DNA of 64,000 nucleotides. Origin: Antedon mediterranea. Its lineage: Eukaryota; Echinodermata; Crinoidea; Comatulida; Antedonidae. Numbering within the stretch: the first letter of the stretch is position 1; each line of letters begins with the position of its first letter. This document shows positions 55,997-64,000 of the stretch, one piece after another. The stretch is taken from contig NC_092678.1 of the NCBI RefSeq assembly GCF_964355755.1, forward strand, positions 519,922 to 583,921. Direction: 5' to 3'. Under the pieces are notes generated by a model that saw nothing but the letters and a program-made list of their open reading frames with translations, ran no database searches and was not told the DNA's origin. The position numbers and the translations under genes were made by a program.

Positions 55997-58900
55997 ATGG
56001 CAGATCAGAAGAAGAAAAAAATCCAAATGAACCATCAACAATGTGCTGAACATTCCGAAACAGCTGAGGGCACTCAACCTTTAAGGAACCCGCAGCTTGT
56101 AAAAAAGACCAGCATGGATATCAACAGAGGGTTATACCCTCGACCAAAAAGAACTAATGAAGATTCAAATGACCAATCACTTCAAAAGGGTAATGCTAAT
56201 TTTAGTCCTAAAAGAAAATTTATGGACGATGTCCCGTCGATGGCGAAACTAAAGATGAGTAGTCCGTCAACTTCTTTATTGCGCAATGACCTTGTATATG
56301 TACAACGTAACCGTGGAATTAAAAACAATGGAAGCTTGATAGACAATAGCCAACCCTCAACCAGTACTACTGTCCAATTAGAGGAGAATGAACACGTTTT
56401 AAAATCATGCGTTCAAAGGAATTTGAATGATCAGTATGGCGAGACAACAGAAGGAACGGAGTTTGATACGGACTCGTTGGAAGATGATGTCATGATCCGA
56501 GCAAGTCAGGAATTGGAGAAGCAATGTGGCGCCAGTTCAGCATCGATGGACATCAACATGCAAGCATTTGAAGACGATTCATTTCTTGACAGTTTGAACT
56601 CTGACCTCCTTGACAACATGGAGATGAACAGTGACCAACCTAATACGTTTGGTCTATTAGGTAAATTACCAAAAAGATTCAATTGTACTGATTTAATAAC
56701 TTTTTGCCACAAATACTGTACCATATTTTTATATTTTTTGCTCTTTAAGTTCATATGTTGCACAACATAGCCAACTTTAATTTTTTGTATTTTTTTATTT
56801 TGGTTTACTTGTTCAAGTTGAAAGTAGATTTTAAATTGATTAAAGTTAAAAGCAGTACTAATGTCAACAGTCAATGTCTGACAACTATTTAGTACTTTAG
56901 AAAACAAAGTTCTACCAATTAAACAAAATAGTCCCAAATACACAATATATTCTTCCCTCGAAAGTGAAAATACCTAATTGGTTTATTCAGGTAAGCTAGT
57001 CACATAATAGACTACTGTGATTATAATCTAATTTTAAATATACTACAGCACACATTAAAATACTGAGAATTTGAATTACTCTTTTTAGGCGATAGTAGTT
57101 GTGGTGTTGGCGTAGATGAAGAAGGCAATGATTGTCATGGCGTGGAAGAAGAGGACGGTACTTTTGGATACTTGACATACCTTCCTGATGAGATCCTAGA
57201 ACGCATCTTCTCATACTTGTCAATCAACGCATGTTGTAATATTTCCACAGTGTGTAAAAGATGGAGACGGATCATTTTAAGCCATAAGGTAAATAAACGG
57301 GTGTGATGAGCTCAAATATGGTAGTGATATGACATCATTATGTCCAAATATGGTAGTGATATGACATCATTATGTCCATATTATGGGCATATTACATTTT
57401 TCTGTCACATAAAGTTTCTGATAAGGGGAGTGGAACTCAATCCAAGATAAACCCTTTGATCTCCAGAGCTCATCATCCTGTTGTTAGATTTCCTTGGTGT
57501 GACTACTGGCATACCATATATGGTAGAAATATGACATATATGGGCACATCACATCAAGTTTGATAGTGTAGAGAGAGCTTTGTGTGTGTCTCGCTTTCTG
57601 TCATCGTACTCTTGATTTATCTTTTAAGTTTCTGCCGTGGAAGAAATTATATCAACGTTACAAGATGTCAGAAGAGTGTGGTGTTTTAGAAGTTGATAAA
57701 ATCTACACAACTCACTCATTTAGTGATGCTAAATCTTGCCTACTATCACTTATAAGGCAAGTTGAACATGTATTTTAAGCTCTGTCTATACTATTAAATT
57801 TTATGTGACAAAAAATGTGATGTTCCTATGGACATGATGATGTCATATCACTTTTGGGCACATCATTTTTGATAGTGTAGACTGAATATGTTTATACAAA
57901 CTTATGCTACCTAAAAGGAATCTATAACTAGTTTGGAGAGTCCAAATAAATATAATTTATTTTGTCCTCAGATATATGGCGACGTTTAAATCTATTAACT
58001 CATCATCTGTTAGCTTTATGAAACACCATCCTATGTTTGAATTATCATGTGACCTGCTTGCAGAAAGATCACCTGATCTCATTGTACAAGGGGTAAGTAA
58101 AAGAAGGGTCACATGATCAAAATTGGAATTACATTCAATTTTCATCTGGAAATTACAGTAAATTGGAGTAAAATTGTTTTTATTAAAAAATAATGGTAGT
58201 TAAACAAAACAGAACTAAATTTAAAGAGGATAAATTGATAACAATTATGGTTTCATTTCAAGGTACCAAATATATGGTCGCTGCTAACAACATTAGTAAT
58301 CCTGTCGCGAAGCACACATGATATATCGCAAGCAATTAAATACAGCTTGAATTCCGAGTATAAACACGTCGCCCTCATCGAGTGTTTTTATTGCATAGCA
58401 ACCATCCTTCTAATGTTACAGAAAAAGCACCAAATTAATTGTGGGTAAGTTTGTGTTGGCATACAATCAGTTACAGTAACTTTTTGAATAGCACTATATA
58501 AAGCTCTGTCTATACTATCAAACTTTATGTGACAAAATCACATTTTATTTTCACATAAAGTTTTATAGTGTAGACATAGCTTTATCAATAAATAACACTT
58601 AACAGCTCTATGGTTTGGCCATAGTCTCACAACTATTATCAATAAATAACACTTAACAGCTCTATGGTTTGGCCATAGTCTCACAACTATTAATAACACT
58701 TAACAGCTCTATGGTTTGGCCATAGTCTCACAACTATTAACACTTAACAGCTCTATGGTTTGGCCATAGTCTCACAACTATTAATAACACTTAACAGCTC
58801 TATGGTTTGGCCATAGTCTCACAACTATTATAGTCAAGCAATTGCATATGATCAGAACTATTATTGATCTAAAACAAACAAGTTATCAATCATTTATAAA

Positions 58901-61900
58901 TTGTAATTTTTTTCAGTCTTCACTACAGATTATACTATGCTTTGTATCATTATGAGATGGGTTGTTCTTTATCTTACTCCAGTAGTAGAATGGTTATTAA
59001 GGTGTTATCAGACAACAGGTATGCTAAAGCACTTGTGACCTAATAGGTGGCTAAAGAAATGATAATAATAAGTGCCTAATGCTAAAAAAGTTTCTAAGTG
59101 CTAACATTATTACCATGTATAGACAGCTCCCTTAATTATGCATCTATTAATAAGGGCACATGTGGAGAGAAGCAAAAGAACACAAGCAATGCAACATGTA
59201 CACTGCGCTGTATGGTTTTATAGTTTTTGTACAACAGCTATTCTACAAATCCTGTGGTTTCTTTGTTTTATTTTAGCAGTGAGATGCCAGCTAGTAAACA
59301 TGTCATGACCCAGGAACAGGTTGCAATAGTCAGTTACAAACTCAGACCAAATGAAATTGTCAAAATTATCGCCTTTGCAGGTAAAAATAAGCAAGGTTTG
59401 GTGATGATGAGGAATTGGTGGTCCCAATTCCTCTAATTTCACAGAATTTGAGCAATAAGCAAACCTAATGAACCAACTCTGTATACTAAGTCTACTCTAC
59501 TTCTAAGTGTGTATTTTAGGAACCTACTCTGTGTACTAAGTCTTTTCTACTTCTAAGTGTGTATTTTAGGAACATACTCTGTGTACTAAGTCTCTTCTAC
59601 TTCTAAGTGTGTATTTTAGGAACCTACTCTGTGTACTAAGTCTCCTCTACTTCTAAGTGTGTATTTTAGGAACCTACTCTGTATACTAAGTCTCCTCTAC
59701 TTCTAAGTGTGTATTTTAGGAACCTACTCTGTGTACTAAGTCTACTCTACTTCTAAGTGTGTATTTTAGGAACCTACTCTGTGTACTAAGTCTACTCTAC
59801 TTCTAAGTGTGTATTTTAGGAACCTACTCTGTGTACTAAGTCTACTCTACTTCTAAGTGTGTATTTTAGGAACCTACTCTGTATACTAAGTCTACATTTT
59901 TATCATTTTAGGGACAGGCAAGACATCAACACTAGTCCATTACACATTGCGCAATCCATCAATGAGATTTCTATATGTTGCTTTTAACAGGTTAGTATCT
60001 GATAATCATTGATTGATTGAAATTTATATTTATACTGGGTAACCTCTTCAGTCAAAGACTGGTCTCCCAGAGGGCCCAGTTGGTGATCAGTGACTTTGAT
60101 GTACTAATACACCGGGTAACCCCCTACTCGTCTCGAAAGATGTACTAGGTTCTTTAAAGTGCACACGAGTTAGATGTGTACACTGGACCTATTGGTTAAC
60201 AGTTAAATTTATTACCTACATATCTCAGATGATTTTAAACCAAATTTGGTACTGTATGTGCACAGCCACAAGGGCACGGCCACAAGGATTAGGGTACAGA
60301 ACGCGGACAGAGTAGCCCAAGACAGGTGAGGGTGGAGGATAGAAATACTAGGCCTCATTCTCAAAGAAGAAAAAAGGCTTGTTGCCAGAACAAATTCAAT
60401 ATGATTTTAAAATCATTTTTTGTTTTTCTACAGAGCAATTAAAGAACATGCAGTGACCCTCTTTCCTTCTTCTAATGTTGAATGTAAAACAACTCATTCA
60501 CTAGCTTATAGGGATGTTGGTAGCAGGTATAGTACAGTATGTTAGTTATTATGGAGTTGTGCCTTTATTCTGGATGAACAACTACAGTACACTACAGTAC
60601 ACTATCAAACTAGTTTGACAAAAAAGTGTGATGTGCCCAAATAAGGTAGTGATATGCCCAAATATGGTAGTGATATGCCCAAATATGGTAGTGATGTGCC
60701 CAAATATGGTACTGATAATATGCTTAAATATGGTAGTGATATGACATATATGGGCACATCACATTTTTTTGTCACATAAAGTTTGATAGTGTAGACAGAG
60801 CTTAAGATGTATAAATCATGCAAATGTGTTACCGTGAAAAATTATTAATCACAATTTCTATTTAAAAATATTAATGAAAGGCTTTTTTGTTACAAATCTA
60901 GAATTTCCCAAAATCCTAATTTTGAAAATACTATAAAAAGTAATTTTTGTTTATGTTTTAAGGTATCGCGACAAGCTATCTCCAAGCTGGAACATAAACA
61001 ACGTTGTGTCTGTATTACAACCTGAATATAAGAGTTACAATCACGTCAATCACCCATTGTATGTACGTGCTCAGATAATTATTAAGACGATCAAAGCCTT
61101 TGTAGCCTCCGTTGACAACAAAATATTGTTGGATCACGTGCCGCATTTTGAAAAAGAAGAAGGCGGTGGCAGAGGTACGAGAAGGCAAATCAATCCAGAG
61201 AGAAGGAAGGTAATTAGGACGATTTTTGACAAAAAAGTTGGCGTTGTCTTTACTACAAATTTTTCAATTTTCGATTCAATCTTTTATTTCGGAATCTCTG
61301 TTTCTTTAGACGCTGTACGGAGAGGCAAGAGACCTTTGGAGAAGAATGTGCAACCCAAGAGACAAGGAGGCTAGAATCACACATGACGGTGTGTAACAAT
61401 ACTTTGTATCATAACTATTTTATAAAAATTAAACATGAAATACAGTAACTTTAGGCTATGTTGCATTCATGCAATGAAAGGTGTAGAATATTTACCCTTA
61501 ATAAACGGATACAATTATTCATGTTCACAGTTTACCTGAAACTGTACCAACTATCCAAGCCTAAGCTTTACTATGACTGTATCTTGATTGACGAGGCACA
61601 AGACCTCACGCCAGGTACTGTACAATTTAAACTATAAATAATTGGCATACAGGTAGCCAAGTGGTTAAGACACTGTCATATGGAGAGGTCCGGGTTCAAC
61701 TCCCAGTCTACTCAGGTGTAAATGAGTACCTGGTTGAAAATACTAGAGATGAAAAGGCGGCGTGGAAAGGAAGAAAGACAAATGAAAGCCCATCTCTTTT
61801 GCATACAGTAGCATAAGAAATGGTGTAATTTCTACCTAGTTTGAGTTTTGTGGTCGTAGCGCTTTAGAGAAATTTATTTTGGTTAGATGCTATACAAAAG

Positions 61901-64000
61901 GCAAATATTATTATGACAGTCAGTGTCTGTCATAAAATAATGCTATAAATATAATATAGTAGTGATATCCCCAAATATAGTAGTGATATGACATCATCAT
62001 GTCCATATATGGTCACATAAAGTTTGATAGTGTAGACAGAGCTTTAATGATAATAATGCCTCATAATATAAACATCATTTATTATTTTTAGCCCAACAGG
62101 ACATCCTACTTTCTCAAGATTGCTCCAAGATTCTCGTTGGCGATCCTCACCAACAGATCTACAGTTTTAGAGGAGCAACAAATGCATTGCAGAACATTCC
62201 TGCAACCAAAGTGTTTCATTTAACTCAGGTATTTACATTATGCATTCATATCGTTTATGTGTCATGAGAGACATACAAGAATCATAGGACAACATGCACA
62301 AATACCACCAACTTACAGAACTGCCTTAAGGCTGTGTTTCCACTAGACCACCAACTTACAGAACTGCTGTTTCCACTAGAGACAAATTTATTTGCGCGAA
62401 TCTAAAGTGTTCACTTAATGCACATGTGTATTAATATTTCATCTACTTTTGTGAAGTGAAGAAATGCAACCAATCATAACTGATAATGTTCGATTTGTGC
62501 GGCTTAACCATTTATCTTTTGTTTCAATGTTTAGTTTGAGTATTCGGTAATTATATTCTAAATATTTAAATTGTATCACTGTATAGTCTTTCAGGTTTGG
62601 ACCTGAAATAGCTTATGTAGCAGACTGTCTTCTTCTACAAAATTCAAAAAGCAAAAAGAAAAAGAATGTAATCGGAATAGAAGCATCGGGTAAGAAGTTT
62701 TTTTCAGAATCAGAATTGTGTTGTTTGTAGTGACCTCTGACCTCCTTCCTCTCGTCAGGGAAGCTTCCCTTCCTCCCGTCTAAATTAGGCACAAAATTTG
62801 ACAAAACAATTCTATTTGCATGCGATTCTCACTAGCAATTATACTGTACTTTATATTTATAGTTACTATAATGTTTGCTTATTGCAGCGTAAATGTTGTT
62901 CTCTTTTTTTTATGGGAGGGGTGGGGGTTGGGGGGGGGGTTTGCATCACACTCACACGTGTTGGAAAAATTCAAGGTTTTGTATATCACCTTATAGGGTC
63001 AGTACTTGGTCAAGTGGTGGGGCAGATTGCGGTCATTTGTCGGACTAATCTTTGTCTATTTAACGAGCTTTGTAAGCTAACGGAACAAAATCAGAATGTC
63101 AGAATTGCTTTGGTTGGAGTAAGTTAACGTTTTTTCAAATCAATTTGTATTTTCATAGATAGAACAGTAACTATTAAAATACATGGTATTGTTGGAACTG
63201 TTATTAGTATATTCCATCAATTAAACATTAAACATTATTTTTAAATTTTTTTATTTATGTAGGGTGTTAAAAATTACCGTTTTGAGCAAATTCTAGATAT
63301 CCATAAACTACTTCTTCCAAAATCAGACAGGACCAAACGTAAGATACAGTATATTACTTATTTTATTTTCAATTTCAAAATGTTGAATTTTACCAAGATT
63401 TTGTATAACTTTTTGTTTTTTTATTTTCAGCTGGAAATGAAATAAATGACAAATTTATTAGTAAATTTTGCAACTTATCTCAACTGGAAAGATATGCTGA
63501 TAGTGTTGATGACTTAGAGTTACTGAACAGAATAGCAATTGTTAAAACGCATCACGCCAAAATACCAGAACATATTAAACGAATCAAGTCAAGAGTACAA
63601 GATGACCTTTCACTTGCAGGTCAGATACTAGCAATTGTTTTAACTTCTTTATTTCATATCTATAGTTGTTTATATTAGTATAAATTGTAAAACCAATTAA
63701 GGGTTTTTACAATGCAAATACGATCCACTACAATAGGATTTATCTGATAATTTTTGGGTAACAGTTTAATTTATTAACTTAGAGGATTTGAACAAATTTT
63801 GATATGTGCACAGCCACAAGGCCACAAGTGCACGGCCATAAGTGCACAGACACAAAATAACCCGCTTTAATATCCTAGCCCCTGATCAGATGAAATTGAG
63901 TTGTGTTAATAATGATCTTAATTTTATTCTCTTATCAGAAGTGGTGTTTTCAACAGCCCACAAGTCAAAGGGACTGGAGTTTGATTCAGTTAAATTAACC
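55997..64000 (+). CDS. FBH1: F-box DNA helicase 1 (UvrD family), 18 exons, 3' end outside window
   Basis: Exons: 55997-56660, 57089-57288, 57629-57756, 57972-58092, 58263-58444, 58917-59018, 59277-59380, 59912-59990, 60434-60526, 60963-61209, 61310-61388, 61531-61614, 62092-62228, 62587-62689, 62997-63118, 63263-63338, 63431-63619, 63939 onward. Phases fit throughout, giving 924 codons so far (human about 1040 aa). FBH1 is a 3'-5' helicase and SCF subunit in the nucleus that removes RAD51 and remodels stalled forks. Residues: disordered N-terminus 1-245, F-box about 249-290 ([15 protein letters not shown]), Walker A AFAGTGKTST about 497-506, Walker B DEAQD 687-691, motif [16 protein letters not shown] from 711, SFRFG from 741, [11 protein letters not shown] from 911. 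One intron is GC-AG. The remaining C-terminus (helicase motif VI) lies beyond the window. Confidence 0.94.
57089..57288 (+). CDS. FBH1: FBH1 exon 2: F-box
   Basis: Starts after tttttag and completes a Gly codon. An acidic stretch ([12 protein letters not shown]) precedes [20 protein letters not shown], then CKRWRRII. The LPDE...IFSYL pattern is the SKP1-binding F-box. Ends CATAAG|GTAAAT, phase 0. Confidence 0.93.
57300..57580. mobile_element. MITE family 1, rearranged copy
   Basis: Tandem aaatatggtagtgatatgac-atcattatgtcc units, an unrelated insertion at about 57425-57510, then gtttgatagtgtagagagag at right. Only the right TIR is clear. In FBH1 intron 2. Confidence 0.7.
57629..57756 (+). CDS. 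FBH1: FBH1 exon 3, ends at a GC-AG splice donor
   Basis: [19 protein letters not shown] is followed by [16 protein letters not shown]. The only frame-compatible donor is ATAAG|GCAAGT, a consensus GC donor. Using the later CAA|GTTGAA would meet a stop in the next exon (GTTTAA). A MITE begins 20 bp downstream. Confidence 0.85.
57776..57885. mobile_element. MITE family 1 beside the GC donor
   Basis: ttaagctctgtctatactat at left, tttgatagtgtagactga at right (end diverged). In FBH1 intron 3. Confidence 0.8.
58499..58584. mobile_element. MITE family 1, shortest copy
   Basis: tataaagctctgtctatact and tatagtgtagacatagcttt, flanked by TA on both sides. Almost only the two TIRs remain, forming an 86-bp hairpin. 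Confidence 0.85.
58586..58830. repeat. About 50-bp tandem repeat x5 in FBH1 intron
   Basis: Units taacacttaacagctctatg, gtttggccatagtctcacaa, ctatta. Each holds the hairpin ctatgg-tttg-gccatag. It starts directly after a MITE. Confidence 0.92.
59277..59380 (+). CDS. FBH1: FBH1 exon 7, first half of Walker A
   Basis: Reads [35 protein letters not shown] and splits the Gly codon at GCAG|GTAAAA. MTQEQ is the Q-motif region of UvrD helicases. Confidence 0.93.
59462..59893. repeat. 50-bp tandem repeat, about 8.5 units, in FBH1 intron 7
   Basis: Units ggaacctactctgtgtacta, agtctcctctacttctaagt, gtgtatttta. It fills most of the intron that splits the Walker A motif. The units contain tttagg acceptor-like sites. 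Confidence 0.93.
59912..59990 (+). CDS. FBH1: FBH1 exon 8, Walker A GTGKTST
   Basis: Completes [17 protein letters not shown] and ends FLYVAFNR. The ATP-binding lysine is the K of GTGKT. Confidence 0.94.
60040..60370. repeat. Interspersed repeat (ctgggtaacc / cacagccacaag type)
   Basis: Begins atactgggtaacctcttcag and contains acaccgggtaaccccctact and gtgcacagccacaagggcac. The second half matches 63720-63880. Probably a SINE-like or other dispersed element; family not identified. Confidence 0.55.
60597..60805. mobile_element. MITE family 1 with five internal tandem units
   Basis: Left TIR truncated to acactatcaaactagtttga; right TIR tttgatagtgtagacagagc complete. Five tgcccaaatatggtagtgat-type units between; other copies have one to three. 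Confidence 0.85.
61650..61920 (+). mobile_element. tRNA-derived SINE
   Basis: ggtagccaagtggttaagac (A box) and gtccgggttcaactcc (B box) about 30 nt apart form a tRNA-like head. The body is cagtctactcaggtgtaaat then gagtacctggttgaaaatac; the tail is agcgctttagagaaattta then aaggcaaatattattatg. The body is shared with 21340-21535 in opposite orientation. In FBH1 intron 12. Confidence 0.78.
61950..62045. mobile_element. MITE family 1, right part only
   Basis: tagtagtgatatgacatcat, tccatatatggtcacataaa and gtttgatagtgtagacagag; no left TIR. Confidence 0.75.
62092..62228 (+). CDS. FBH1: FBH1 exon 13, helicase motif III
   Basis: Encodes [20 protein letters not shown] and ends VFHLTQ, phase 0. It joins [13 protein letters not shown] of the next exon (62587). 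Confidence 0.94.
63720..63880. repeat. Second copy of the cacagccacaag repeat
   Basis: gtaacagtttaatttattaa, then gtgcacagccacaaggccac, matches 60195-60360. In the last FBH1 intron of the window. Confidence 0.6.

Noticed and set aside
57757-57778. Continuation of FBH1 exon 3 to ...RQVEHVF stop
   Set aside because: It would truncate the helicase; the GC donor restores the frame into the next exon and the rest of a complete helicase follows.
61650-61720. tRNA gene
   Set aside because: A and B boxes are present but no acceptor stem pairs, and the sequence continues into a SINE body shared with 21340-21535.

Overview
The window is low-GC animal DNA: split genes with GT-AG introns, intronless receptor genes, many short inverted-repeat transposons and minisatellites, and no bacterial or organelle features. 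The gene content and the frequent motif taggcctac suggest a marine invertebrate deuterostome, most likely an echinoderm. That is an inference; the species cannot be named from the sequence. Three conserved multi-exon genes could be assembled exon by exon with matching splice phases, plus a tandem array of ten intact receptors and two receptor fragments. Layout: (1) 3356-27348, minus strand, a testin (TES) gene with a Cys-rich N-terminus, PET domain and three LIM domains. It has a 27-nt microexon and three alternative first coding exons at 23231-23329, 24622-24660 and 27319-27348, all ending in phase 0. (2) 27349-31543, no gene found; a 27-bp minisatellite is interrupted by a 1.9-kb inverted-repeat element that itself holds a second nested element. 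(3) 31544-50913, minus strand, ten intact single-exon rhodopsin-class GPCRs of 273-345 codons, one GPCR fragment caught between copies of a MITE, and one decayed relic. Minisatellites (83, 62, 44, 21 and about 73 bp units) sit next to individual receptors. (4) 51873-55475, minus strand, ANKRD16 in 7 exons, 375 aa. (5) 55997 to the window end, plus strand, FBH1 (F-box UvrD-type DNA helicase), 18 exons with the 3' end cut off by the window. How they fit together: testin is a focal-adhesion scaffold. The receptor array looks like a lineage-specific chemosensory-type or peptide/lipid-receptor expansion that grew by local segmental duplication. ANKRD16 (alanyl-tRNA synthetase fidelity) and FBH1 (recombination and fork control) are divergent neighbours 521 bp apart. 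As I recall the human map (10p15), ANKRD16 and FBH1 have the same head-to-head arrangement there, so this looks like very old microsynteny with a shared promoter. The most unusual signals are the receptor family's lack of the TM3 disulfide cysteine, an NPxxY proline-to-alanine change in two paralogues, a minisatellite made of repeated copies of a receptor start-codon region, and the three testin first exons. Limits: gene models were read by eye. Family names rest on remembered motifs, and no alignment or transcript was available.
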